From: Gordonia hankookensis
GTDB taxonomy: Bacteria > Actinomycetota > Actinomycetes > Mycobacteriales > Mycobacteriaceae
Direction of reading: 5' to 3'
DNA length: 64,000 nt
Assembly (NCBI RefSeq): GCF_014673215.1
Contig: NZ_JACWMS010000005.1
Location: 341,032-405,031, forward strand
The position numbers and the translations under genes are program-made. Shown here piece after piece: positions 53,784 through 64,000 of the stretch. Within the stretch, counting starts at the first letter, position 1. Each line of letters starts with the position of its first letter. The notes beneath the pieces were generated by a model. That model saw nothing but the letters and a program-made list of their open reading frames with translations. It had not been told where the DNA came from and ran no database searches.

Positions 53784-55340
53784 TCAGAGCAGGCGCACGA
53801 CGTTGGGCATGGCCCCGCTGGTGCGCAGCGGCGACACCTTGACGACCGACCCGGACTCCGGCGCCTCCAACATCTTGTTGTCGCCGAGGTAGAGCGCCAC
53901 GTGCTGACTCGCGTTCGGACCGTAGAAGATCATGTCGCCGCGCTTCATCTGCGACAGCGGGAACTGCGGACCCGAGGTGTACTGATAGCCGGTGTAGTGC
54001 GGCAGGTCGATCCCGACACCGGCGAAGGCGTAGATCATCAACCCCGAGCAATCGAAACCGGTCTTGTTGTAGTCGCCGTAGCTGTCGGCGACGCCGCCGT
54101 CGCGGATGCCGCGCGTCGGACCGTTCGCGTCTCCGCCACCCCATGCATAGGGGACGTTGAGCTGTGACAGGCCCCGATTGACGACGATCTCGACGGCCTG
54201 CGGTCCGCGCAGGCCCGGACGGACCATGCCGCCGCCGGACGAACTGCCGAACAGACTGCCGAGGCTGCCCGAACCCAGCGCCGAACTCAAGGAGTCGGGC
54301 CCGCTGCCGGTCATGTCGGAACCACCGACGCCGAGTTCGTCGAGCAACTGCGAATGCGGGACCTGCTGCCGGCCGACCACCCCGGCGAGAACTTTCTGGC
54401 CGACGTCGAGGGCGAGCTTCGCCGCCGCCTCGGCCGCGACCGCGAGCGCCTGGTTGTCGCCACCGCCTGCCGCCGGAGAGCCGGGAGTCGACGGCGCCGC
54501 GGGAGTGCTCGGCGAATCCGGGAAGAGGTTCTGCAGGAGCTGGTCGGTCGTCGGGCCCTCGACCTCACGCTTGGGCACTACCCCCCGGATCTTGTCCAGG
54601 GACGCCTGCACCTTGTCGCGCTTCTGGATCAGCGTGCCCCGGCGTTGCTGTTCGGAGGCGGCTGCCGAGCGCGCTTCGGAGACGGCGGCGAGGGCGTCGT
54701 CTTTGCGCGTCTGGGCGCTCTTGGTGGCGAAAGCCGCCTGCCGCTTGGTGGCCTCCACCGCGGCGACGCGATTGGCCTGCTGGTTCCGGGCGACCTGAAG
54801 GCGTTCGATCGTGTCGCGCTGCTGCTTGCCCAGACGGTCGAGGACGGTCACCCGGTCCAGCACCGACTGCGGGTTGTCCGAGGAGACGTAGTTCGACATC
54901 GAGTTCTGCGAGCTGCCCTGGCGATAGACATCGCGGGCGAAACGATCGAAGTCCTTCTGCGCTTGCGCGACCCGGCGGCCCGCCTGGGCGAGCGAACGCT
55001 TCGACGACGTGGCCGCGACGTTGGCGAGGTGTTGCGCGGCCACCGAGTTCTGGAAGTCGACGAGCGCACGGTTGACGTTCTCCTGCCGTACCGCGATCGC
55101 ATTGTCGAGGTCGGCGATGTTCTGGTTGGCCTTGGCGATCTGATTGATCAGCGTCGACACGCCCGATTTTCCTGATTTGCCTCGTTCGGGGGCCGCCTGC
55201 GCCGTTCCGGCTCCGATCGCGCCGAGGACGACGATGACCACGAGCACACAGAGGCGTGCGAACGGCGACAGACCGCCGACTCGCTGCGCTCCGGGCGCCG
55301 GTGGTCCCCCACGCGCCACACCGGTATTCCCTCGCCTCAC
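53784..55340 (-). CDS. ripA: RipA-like NlpC/P60 peptidoglycan endopeptidase
   Basis: Secreted D,L-endopeptidase that cuts stem peptides for daughter-cell separation. The 518 residues show a signal peptide (FARLCVLVVIVVLGAIGAGTAQAA, cut near residue 48), a long coiled-coil inhibitory domain to about 250, a Ser/Gly/Pro linker, then the catalytic domain with C431, H480 and E492, the same spacing as Cys383, His432 and Glu444 in M. tuberculosis RipA. GTG 55340 has GGGAG five bases upstream; longer frames to 55475 would bury the signal peptide. M. tuberculosis has ripA-ripB in tandem; only one copy is here. Confidence 0.93.
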   Translation of the reverse strand: MRRGNTGVARGGPPAPGAQRVGGLSPFARLCVLVVIVVLGAIGAGTAQAAPERGKSGKSGVSTLINQIAKANQNIADLDNAIAVRQENVNRALVDFQNSVAAQHLANVAATSSKRSLAQAGRRVAQAQKDFDRFARDVYRQGSSQNSMSNYVSSDNPQSVLDRVTVLDRLGKQQRDTIERLQVARNQQANRVAAVEATKRQAAFATKSAQTRKDDALAAVSEARSAAASEQQRRGTLIQKRDKVQASLDKIRGVVPKREVEGPTTDQLLQNLFPDSPSTPAAPSTPGSPAAGGGDNQALAVAAEAAAKLALDVGQKVLAGVVGRQQVPHSQLLDELGVGGSDMTGSGPDSLSSALGSGSLGSLFGSSSGGGMVRPGLRGPQAVEIVVNRGLSQLNVPYAWGGGDANGPTRGIRDGGVADSYGDYNKTGFDCSGLMIYAFAGVGIDLPHYTGYQYTSGPQFPLSQMKRGDMIFYGPNASQHVALYLGDNKMLEAPESGSVVKVSPLRTSGAMPNVVRLL

Positions 55341-55714
55341 CAGATCTCCCTTGCCGTTTGCGGCATGCCCCGCCACATCCGCACCGTTGCGACGTCGGTG
55401 CCCGTCCGATCCCGACCCTTTCTCGACCTGCACCATGCACCACATGCGCTGCCCTTCATCACTTGGACACCACACGTGACAACAGAACCGTACGTCACAT
55501 CGGACACATCGGAAAACAGGCGTAACGAATTACATTGGCGTGATTACCTGCGAAAATGCCGTGAACTGGCGAAAGACCGGAGCTCTGTCGAGGTATCGAA
55601 TTCGCAACGAAAAGGCCGCGCGAGCGTGCCGTGCCGAAAACGGTTCGAACCGCCGTGTAGCGGGGGCGCTGACGGCCCCGTTTCAGGCCGTGGAGGCCGG
55701 GAGAACGAGCGACC
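55341..55714. other. 374-base gap upstream of ripA
   Basis: No gene is seen. It is AT-richer than its surroundings and should hold the ripA promoter. It contains a perfect palindrome CGGTTCGAACCG (55641-55652), an inverted pair GTGAC/GTCAC (55476-55480, 55494-55498), and a weak hairpin (55672-55691) that may end the upstream Rv1476-like transcript. No riboswitch consensus could be recognised by eye. Confidence 0.5.
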
Positions 55715-56368
55715 CTAGGGCAGGTCGCGGGAGAGGTCGGTGGTGCCCGGCCCCGGCGTGGATGTCTCGTCGGCCGGCTCCGGGTCCTTGTGGGTTCGGA
55801 CGCCGTCGGAACCGACATCACCGGGGAGCGCAGCAGAGCCCTCGGCCGTGGCTCCACGCTGCCTGCGGGTCCGCAGGCGGGCGATCACCGCGCCGATGAT
55901 GATGATCACGATGAGCACCAGGCTGATCGCCGTCCAGTTCAGGGACGGACCGTTCATCTGGTCCCACATCTGGCGCGCGGCGAGCGGCGGATTGGTGAGG
56001 GTGAGGTTGTCGGTCGCCTCTTCCTGGTGCACCCGACTGAAGTACGGCGAGGAACTGCCGACCGAATTGGGCCCGAGGACGATCACGGTCCCGCCCACCT
56101 CGGATTGCAGTTCGGTCGCGATATCGCGGTAGTAGGTGAACTTCATCGCGTCGGGCAAGACGACGAAGCTGACGTCGTAACCCTGGGAGTCCGCGTGCGC
56201 GACGACCTCCCGGAGGCCCGCGACCTGATCCGCAGGCGCCGAGACATGATCATCCTTGATGTCGGCGAGGATCGCGTTCATGTCGAGGTCGCTCGGGATG
56301 ATCTGGGGTGCGGTTCCGCCGGCGGCCGGCAGGGCCACCACATTCTCAGTCGTCGCACCCGGACTCAT
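55715..56368 (-). CDS. Rv1476-like membrane protein (DUF6676)
   Basis: A 217-residue protein with one membrane helix near residue 150 (WTAISLVLIVIIIIGAVIARL). The N-terminal 140 residues, with ADQVAGLREVVAHADSQGYDVSFVVLPDA, form a TPM-like alpha/beta domain and would face outside or inside depending on topology; the tail is acidic and disordered. The gene always lies next to ripA in mycobacteria, hinting at a role in cell-wall hydrolase control. GAGGA precedes ATG. Divergent from acn. Confidence 0.83.
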   Translation of the reverse strand: MSPGATTENVVALPAAGGTAPQIIPSDLDMNAILADIKDDHVSAPADQVAGLREVVAHADSQGYDVSFVVLPDAMKFTYYRDIATELQSEVGGTVIVLGPNSVGSSSPYFSRVHQEEATDNLTLTNPPLAARQMWDQMNGPSLNWTAISLVLIVIIIIGAVIARLRTRRQRGATAEGSAALPGDVGSDGVRTHKDPEPADETSTPGPGTTDLSRDLP

Positions 56369-56569
56369 CTGGCCATCCTCACATCCATCCGCACCGGTAC
56401 CCGGTAACCGTCACGAGCCGTGTCACAGCGTCTGCGACCAGGTTTCGCGAGCATTAAATTCGCACGGACAGTGGCTGCTCGCCAAACCTCCTGCTGCACG
56501 GTACGACAGAATGGCAGGGGCCGGATACTCGCGGTCCGGATCCGGCGCGCGAGCGGTGGAGTCGGCTTG

Positions 56570-56593
56570 TTAACAGTACGGACGTACTGTTAA
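56570..56593. promoter_or_regulatory. AcnR-type operator upstream of acn
   Basis: Eleven-base arms TTAACAGTACG and CGTACTGTTAA pair perfectly around two bases. The core CAGTAC...GTACTG corresponds to the AcnR site known from corynebacteria. The acnR gene lies just downstream of acn. Confidence 0.85.
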
Positions 56594-56793
56594 GGTTGGT
56601 GATGTCGTCGCCGCCCCGTGATCGGCCCCCCGCAGATCGGTCCCGGACACGCGACAGCGATCGCAACGGACATACTTGTTGCAACCCGTGCCGACGCAGC
56701 CCGTCGGTGCCACGGTCAGAGTCGACGGGCCGGCCACGCTCGCCGACGACCCCCAGCGGTTCGCCCGGTTGGACGAGCGGATCAGAGAAGCAC

Positions 56794-56812
56794 GCCGGCG
56801 CAGCCCGCCGGC
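56794..56812 (+). promoter_or_regulatory. Hairpin before the acn ribosome-binding site
   Basis: GCCGGCG and CGCCGGC (7-base arms, 5-base loop) end just before GAGGAGA (56817-56823). The stem could tune access of ribosomes to the acn start. Confidence 0.45.
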
Positions 56813-56834
56813 ACTTGAGGAGAGTGGATTAGAC

Positions 56835-59651
<2,817 letters not shown>

Positions 59652-59684
59652 CGGCGTTGATCAGGAATTCAGGGAGCACGAGAC

Positions 59685-60251
59685 GTGCCCAAGGTCAGTG
59701 ATGACCGGCTCGCCGCGCGCCGTCGAGAGATCCTCGACGGCGCGCGGCATTGCTTCGCCGACTACGGATACGACGGGGCGACCGTCAAACGCATCGAAGA
59801 GTCGACCGGATTGTCACGCGGCGCCATCTTCCATCACTTCCGCGACAAGGAAGCCCTCTTCCTCGCGCTCGCGCAGGAGGATGCCGAGCGGATGGCCGAC
59901 GTTGCCGCCGAGCAGGGTCTGGTCCAGGTCATGCGCGACATGCTTGCTCGGCCACAGGATTTCGACTGGTTGGGGACGCGACTGGAAATCGCGCGCAAGC
60001 TGCGCACCGATGCGTCCTTCCGGGCCGCCTGGTTGTCCCATTCGGCAGATGTCGAACAGGCCACGCTGAGACGGCTCGAGCATCGACGCGAGGCCGGTCG
60101 ACTGCGCGACGACGTTCCGACCGAGGTGCTGGTCAAATACCTCGACCTCGTTCTCGACGGCCTGATCACCCGCCTCGCCACCGGACAGCCCACGGGTGAC
60201 CTCACCGCCGTTCTCGACCTCGTGGAGGAGTCGGTTCGACCCGAGCACTAG
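59685..60251 (+). CDS. acnR: TetR-family repressor AcnR
   Basis: A 188-residue TetR regulator in the same transcript as acn. The helix-turn-helix ATVKRIEESTGLSRGAIFHHFRDKEALF is canonical, and MPKVSDDRLAARRREILDGARHCFADYGYDGATV matches the AcnR N-terminus. In corynebacteria AcnR represses acn and senses citrate with magnesium; the perfect palindrome upstream of acn supports the same circuit here. AGGGAG eight bases before GTG. Confidence 0.93.
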   Translation: MPKVSDDRLAARRREILDGARHCFADYGYDGATVKRIEESTGLSRGAIFHHFRDKEALFLALAQEDAERMADVAAEQGLVQVMRDMLARPQDFDWLGTRLEIARKLRTDASFRAAWLSHSADVEQATLRRLEHRREAGRLRDDVPTEVLVKYLDLVLDGLITRLATGQPTGDLTAVLDLVEESVRPEH

Positions 60252-60290
60252 AGTTCCTGGCGTTTCAGGTCGCCTTCAGGTTTCGACCGA

Positions 60291-60296
60291 TACGGT
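60291..60296 (+). promoter_or_regulatory. -10 element of a leaderless promoter (cholesterol-oxidase-like gene)
   Basis: TACGGT is followed by 6 bases and GTG 60303. Confidence 0.6.
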
Positions 60297-60302
60297 CATC
60301 AG

Positions 60303-61943
60303 GTGGACGCCAAGGCTCCCTCGCCCCGTGACGGGCGATCGGGACATCTCACCCGTCGGTCGTTTCTTCGCGGCGCGATCGGAACTGCCGCCCTCGCCGC
60401 CGGAGGGCTCGCGGCTGCAGGCGGTGCCGGCATGGCCGGCCCTGCCACCGAACGGACCGCCATCGTCATCGGTACCGGTTTCGGCGGATCCGTTGCGGCG
60501 CTGCGACTCGGCCGGGCCGGCATCCGGACGACCGTGTTCGAACGCGGGCGACGTTGGCCGATCCGACCCGACGGCGACACGTTTGCCACTTTCACCAACC
60601 CGGACAAGCGAGCCGCGTGGTTCGGCAGTCCCGCAGGTGCGAACCTCGCGACCGCGATACCGGTCGAGCCATACCCCGGGGTGCTCGACCATGTGGTCGG
60701 CAACGGGATCGAGGCGGTATACGGCGCAGGCGTGGGTGGCGGATCGTTGGTGTTCGGGTCGTTCACGCCAGTTCCCAGGCGCCGCGATTTCGAACTCATC
60801 TTCCCTGCGGCGGCCGATTATCCGGAACTCGAGCGCTCGTATTATCCACGCGCGAAACGAATGCTCGGCGTCTCACCGCTGCCGTCGGACATCCTGTCCC
60901 ATCCCGACTACGTCGGTGCCCGATCGTGGTTGAAGGTCATCGACCGCTACGGTGCCGACCCCCATTTCTTCGATTTCGCGATCGACTGGGATCTCGTTCG
61001 CGCGGAGCTACGCGGTACACGACCCCGCGGCGTCTCGATCGGGGACCTGACCTACGGCGTCAACAGCGGTGCCAAGAAATCCCTCGACCACACCTACCTG
61101 CCCGCCGCGGAGCAGACCGGCAACGTGCGCATCCTGCCGATGCACGAAGTCTTCGACATCCGGCAACGGCCACGCCGCAGGGGATTCGCCGTGACGGCAC
61201 GGGTTCTCGACGAAAGTGGCCGGACGGTACGGACCGTCCGGGCCGAGGCCGATCACGTCTTCCTGGCCGCCGGCTCATTCCACACCACCGAACTCCTGGT
61301 GCGCGCACGGGCACTCGGTATCCTGCCGCGGCTCTCACCACGCATCGGTGAAGGATTCGGCGGCAACGGCGACTTCCTGACCACGCGGTCCAACCCCCGC
61401 GAAGACTTCGGTGCCGTCCAGGGCGGCCCGGGTTACGCGCGGATCTACGACGACGACCTTCCGGGTGGGCCCGCATCGATGGTGTACCAGGCGACCCCCC
61501 TGCCGTCGCCGCTCGGTAAGGCGCTGACCACCAACCTCGTCCAGGTGCACACCGATGAGCGCGGCAGCATCGACTTCGACCATGCCACCCGTAGAGCGGT
61601 CCTCACCTATCCGTACCCGGAAGGTTCCAGCGACCTCGATCGGCGCGCCAACGCGTTCGTCGAACGGTTCCACTACCGAACCGAGACCCGGTACGGCTAC
61701 CCCGCCAACGGGATTCCGCTGTCCTCGCGGCTCATCGGGTTCGGCTCGGCGAGCACGTATCACGGCCTCGGCGGTGTGGTCATGGGAAAGGCCGCGTCGA
61801 TGAACGGCGCGGTCAAGGGCTACGACGACCTCTACGTGGTGGACGGTTCGTTCGTGCCCGGCGCCGTCGGATTGGTCAACCCATCCCTGACGATCACCGC
61901 CCTGGCCGAACGAACGATGGACAGGTTCCTCGCGACGCGTTAG
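60303..61943 (+). CDS. Cholesterol-oxidase-like GMC flavoprotein, Tat-exported
   Basis: A 546-residue FAD enzyme. A twin-arginine signal (LTRRSFLRGAIGTAALAAGG) is followed by the FAD loop VIGTGFGGSVAALRLGRAG, YGAGVGGGSLVFG, and the active-site histidine in STYHGLGG and asparagine in GLVNPSLTITALAER. These align with class I cholesterol oxidases (ChoA/ChoE), which oxidise and isomerise 3-beta-hydroxysterols. Substrate is inferred. Leaderless GTG start. Confidence 0.88.
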   Translation: MDAKAPSPRDGRSGHLTRRSFLRGAIGTAALAAGGLAAAGGAGMAGPATERTAIVIGTGFGGSVAALRLGRAGIRTTVFERGRRWPIRPDGDTFATFTNPDKRAAWFGSPAGANLATAIPVEPYPGVLDHVVGNGIEAVYGAGVGGGSLVFGSFTPVPRRRDFELIFPAAADYPELERSYYPRAKRMLGVSPLPSDILSHPDYVGARSWLKVIDRYGADPHFFDFAIDWDLVRAELRGTRPRGVSIGDLTYGVNSGAKKSLDHTYLPAAEQTGNVRILPMHEVFDIRQRPRRRGFAVTARVLDESGRTVRTVRAEADHVFLAAGSFHTTELLVRARALGILPRLSPRIGEGFGGNGDFLTTRSNPREDFGAVQGGPGYARIYDDDLPGGPASMVYQATPLPSPLGKALTTNLVQVHTDERGSIDFDHATRRAVLTYPYPEGSSDLDRRANAFVERFHYRTETRYGYPANGIPLSSRLIGFGSASTYHGLGGVVMGKAASMNGAVKGYDDLYVVDGSFVPGAVGLVNPSLTITALAERTMDRFLATR

Positions 61944-61986
61944 CGGCCGCCGCGAGGCCGCGGACATAGGGTAATGTGACGCACAG

Positions 61987-62025
61987 CACCCCGATCGATC
62001 GCTCGGTAGAGTCTCGGTCGGGGTG
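61987..62025 (+). promoter_or_regulatory. Hairpin in the acyl-CoA synthetase leader
   Basis: CACCCCGATCGA (61987-61998) and TCGGTCGGGGTG (62014-62025) pair with one mismatch, about 30 bases before the TTG start. TAATGT at 61971-61976 could be the -10. Confidence 0.4.
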
Positions 62026-62057
62026 ACTGTTCCCACTGTCAGTCAGAGGAGTGCCCG

Positions 62058-63608
62058 TTGTTCCCTGGAGTATTCGCGAAGTCCACTCCGGACAAGCCCG
62101 CGATCATCCGTGCCGCCACCGGAGAGCAGTTGACCTACCGGCAATTGGACGAGAACTCGACTCGGCTCGCCAACCATCTGGACACCCTCGGCCTGCGTCC
62201 GGGGGACACCATCGCGATGATCTCGCGGAACGACCTGCACATGTTCGAGGTCTACTGGGCGGCCCTTCGCAGCGGACTCTATGTCACCGCGATCAACCAC
62301 CATCTCACCGCCGCGGAGACCGGCTACATCCTCACGGACTGCAACGCGCAGGCGGTCTTCGCCGACGCCGCGGTCGCCGACGCGGTCGCCGAGGCCCACG
62401 CCATCCCAGGCCTGAGCGCGCCGGATCGGCGAATCGCCTGGGGCGGACAGATAACCGGATTCGGCTCATACGACAGCATTCTCGCCGGGGCGTCCGCCGC
62501 GCCGCGTGCCGACCAGCCTCGGGGCACCGACATGCTGTACTCGTCAGGTACCACCGGCCGGCCCAAGGGCATCAAGACGCCCTTGCCACAAGGTCAGGTC
62601 GACGAGATCCCGGATGCCTACACGGCGATCTTCGCACCGATGTACGGCTTCGACGCCGACACCGTGTACCTCTCCCCTGCTCCGCTGTATCACGCTGCGC
62701 CACTGCGGTATTGCGGCGTCACGAATTCCGTTGGCGGGACAGTCGTCTTCCTGGACCGGTTCGAGCCCGAGAACGCGCTGGAAGCCATCGAACAATTCCA
62801 CGTCACCCACAGTCAGTGGGTACCGACGATGTTCATCAGGATGCTCAAGCTGCCCGACGACGTACGCGCGCAGTACGACGTCGGCAGCATGCGAATCGCG
62901 GTCCATGCGGCGGCGCCGTGCCCCGTCGAGGTCAAGCGAGCGATGATCGACTGGTGGGGTCCGGTGATCCACGAATACTACGCATCCACCGAGGCGGCGG
63001 GAGCCACCTTCATCGGCCCTCAGGAGGCCTTGGACCATCCCGGGTCCGTGGGCAAACCTCTGCTCGGCGTGGTCCACATCTGCGACGAGGACGGCACGGA
63101 GATACCGACCGGAGAGGTCGGCACGGTGTACTTCGAGCGTGACGATGTCGCGTTCGAGTATCACAACGACCCCGACAAGACCCGGAAGGCACAGCACCCG
63201 GAACATCAGAACTGGTCGACGACAGGCGATGTGGGCTATGTCGACGACGAGGGTTACCTCTACCTGACAGACCGCAAGGCCTTCATGATCATCTCCGGCG
63301 GAGTGAACATCTATCCGCAGGAGGCGGAGAACGTCCTGGTCGGCCACCCCGCGATCTACGACGTGGCGGTGATCGGAGTCCCCGACGACGACCTGGGTGA
63401 GGTGGCGAAGGCCTGCGTCCAACTCGACCCGGCCTTTGCCCCGTCGCCCGAACTGGCCGCCGAGCTCATCGACTTCACCAAAGAGGCGCTCGCATCCTAC
63501 AAGGCCCCGCGGACCGTCGACTTCGTCGATGACCTCCCCCGGACACCGACCGGGAAGCTCGTGAAAGGAGAACTGCGCAAGCGGTATTGGCCGAAGACGG
63601 TGAGCTGA
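62058..63608 (+). CDS. Acyl-CoA synthetase (FadD-like, ANL superfamily)
   Basis: A 516-residue AMP-forming ligase that activates a carboxylic acid to its CoA thioester. Motifs: YSSGTTGRPKGIK (ATP loop), YYASTEA, STTGDVGYVDDEGYLYLTDR, and GKLVKGELRKRYW with the catalytic lysine. The affinity is with steroid or medium-chain acyl-CoA synthetases, but that is a guess. TTG start: AGAGGAG stands six bases upstream and the GTG seven bases earlier is out of frame. Adjacent to the cholesterol-oxidase-like gene, so a shared lipid substrate is possible. Confidence 0.88.
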   Translation: MFPGVFAKSTPDKPAIIRAATGEQLTYRQLDENSTRLANHLDTLGLRPGDTIAMISRNDLHMFEVYWAALRSGLYVTAINHHLTAAETGYILTDCNAQAVFADAAVADAVAEAHAIPGLSAPDRRIAWGGQITGFGSYDSILAGASAAPRADQPRGTDMLYSSGTTGRPKGIKTPLPQGQVDEIPDAYTAIFAPMYGFDADTVYLSPAPLYHAAPLRYCGVTNSVGGTVVFLDRFEPENALEAIEQFHVTHSQWVPTMFIRMLKLPDDVRAQYDVGSMRIAVHAAAPCPVEVKRAMIDWWGPVIHEYYASTEAAGATFIGPQEALDHPGSVGKPLLGVVHICDEDGTEIPTGEVGTVYFERDDVAFEYHNDPDKTRKAQHPEHQNWSTTGDVGYVDDEGYLYLTDRKAFMIISGGVNIYPQEAENVLVGHPAIYDVAVIGVPDDDLGEVAKACVQLDPAFAPSPELAAELIDFTKEALASYKAPRTVDFVDDLPRTPTGKLVKGELRKRYWPKTVS

Positions 63609-63611
63609 CCC

Positions 63612-63812
63612 TCCGCCGGTCGAGTAGCCGCGCCCCTCCGCCGGTCGAGTAGCCGCGAACGAAGTGAGCGGCGTATCGAGACCACTCACCCCACGCCCCC
63701 TCCGCCGGTCGAGTAGCCGCGAACGAAGTGAGTGGCGTATCGAGACCACCCACCCCGCGCCCTCTCCGCTGGTCGAGTAGCCGCGAACGAAGTGAGTGGC
63801 GTATCGAGACCA
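63612..63812. repeat. Palindromic intergenic repeat array, three full copies and a fragment
   Basis: A 41-base element beginning GGTCGAGTAGCCGC and ending GGCGTATCGAGACC occurs at 63644-63684, 63708-63748 and 63772-63812, exactly 64 bases apart, with a truncated copy at 63619-63633. Each unit can fold into an imperfect hairpin. The 23-base linkers are also similar (CCACCCACCC...CGCCC). The element family is common between genes in Gordonia-like genomes. Confidence 0.9.
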
Positions 63813-64000
63813 CCCACCCCACGCCCACACTTGCCAGCCGATCTTGTCGGTGCTCCCCGATACGCTGTTGTCAGTTGATGGTGATGCGGGTTGTCGTTTC
63901 CGATGACGGGCAGATGTTGGTGGTGTCCTGTCGGTGTCGATCTGTGAAGGCCTCGCTGTCGTGTTCGTGTGTTCTGATCCCGCTGCCGCCGATGCGGCGA
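63813..64000. other. Right edge, no confident gene
   Basis: A minus-strand frame from the edge to a stop at 63872 (ending RITIN) has moderate GC3 and might be the C-terminus of a gene entering from outside. The plus-strand frame from 63883 is also open. Neither can be preferred. Confidence 0.3.

Larger units (their letters stand above)
56369..56834. other. 466-base gap between the Rv1476-like gene and acn
   Basis: It contains the AcnR-type palindrome at 56570, a probable -10 overlapping it (TACTGT, 56585-56590) and a leader of about 235 bases before the acn start. Open frames in the leader (for example from 56676 in frame with acn) have poor conservation potential by eye and no Shine-Dalgarno sequence. 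Confidence 0.5.

Noticed and set aside
55641..55652. LexA box
   Set aside because: CGGTTCGAACCG is palindromic but lacks the GAAC-N4-GTTC spacing of the actinobacterial SOS box.
55341..55714. ydaO-type (c-di-AMP) riboswitch before ripA
   Set aside because: Such switches precede some actinobacterial cell-wall hydrolase genes, but I could not match the conserved core sequence by eye.
63612..63812. CRISPR array
   Set aside because: The unit is a palindromic intergenic element and the linkers are near-identical, not unique spacers; no cas genes nearby.

Overview
The window is a contiguous piece of a high-GC actinobacterial chromosome. The gene set points to a mycolic-acid-bearing member of the Mycobacteriales: a mycothiol ligase (mshC), the proteasomal ATPase Mpa, MabA/InhA-type fatty-acid synthase II genes, RipA, an AcnR-type aconitase repressor and IdeR/DtxR-type iron control. 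Gene order and the 41-base palindromic repeats at the right edge fit Gordonia best, but genus is an inference. No phage, plasmid, insertion sequence or CRISPR array is seen.

Region 1 (1-27.2 kb) follows the order I know from the Mycobacterium tuberculosis Rv2115c-Rv2141c block: mpa, trmI, a RecB-like nuclease, hisG, hisE, metH, a PAC2-family protein, mshC, the trio SCO1664-like/DUF3090/histidine phosphatase, uppP, an LppL-like lipoprotein, DUF5703, pyrD, a PEBP protein and an M20 peptidase. A lineage-specific set is inserted between hisE and metH: HAD phosphatase, XRE regulator with divergent hydrolase, a GT-C-like membrane protein with a glycine-rich loop, and a MarR-controlled MFS pump. The left edge cuts a glycogen/alpha-glucan phosphorylase gene.

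Region 2 (27.2-36.8 kb) is the accessory junction. It starts with tRNA-Leu(GAG), then a DUF35/thiolase-like pair, MscS channel, nucleoside hydrolase, luciferase-like oxidoreductase, a divergent iron-box-controlled 2,3-dihydroxybenzoate cassette (ligase, stand-alone aryl carrier protein, isochorismatase, dehydrogenase) and a DUF5995 protein.

Region 3 (36.8-60.3 kb) matches the Rv1474c-Rv1496 block in reverse: meaB, mutB, mutA, TVP38-like protein, a SatD-like regulator/membrane-protein pair, SPFH/NfeD pair, DUF3097, an unknown protein, ferrochelatase, inhA, fabG, a VWA-DUF58-MoxR module, ripA, an Rv1476-like membrane protein, acn and acnR. The right end holds a Tat-exported cholesterol-oxidase-like flavoprotein, an acyl-CoA synthetase and a 64-base-period repeat array.

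A recurring regulatory theme is leaderless transcription. In about sixteen genes a TANNNT hexamer lies exactly 6-8 bases before the start codon with no Shine-Dalgarno sequence between them; this also settles many start codons. The most interesting regulatory sites are an iron box holding two overlapping divergent -10 elements (34.4 kb), a MarR operator that covers its own -10 and start codon (12.87 kb), CTTGAT inverted repeats in front of the SatD-like gene (43.0 kb) and a 24-base AcnR-type palindrome upstream of acn (56.58 kb).
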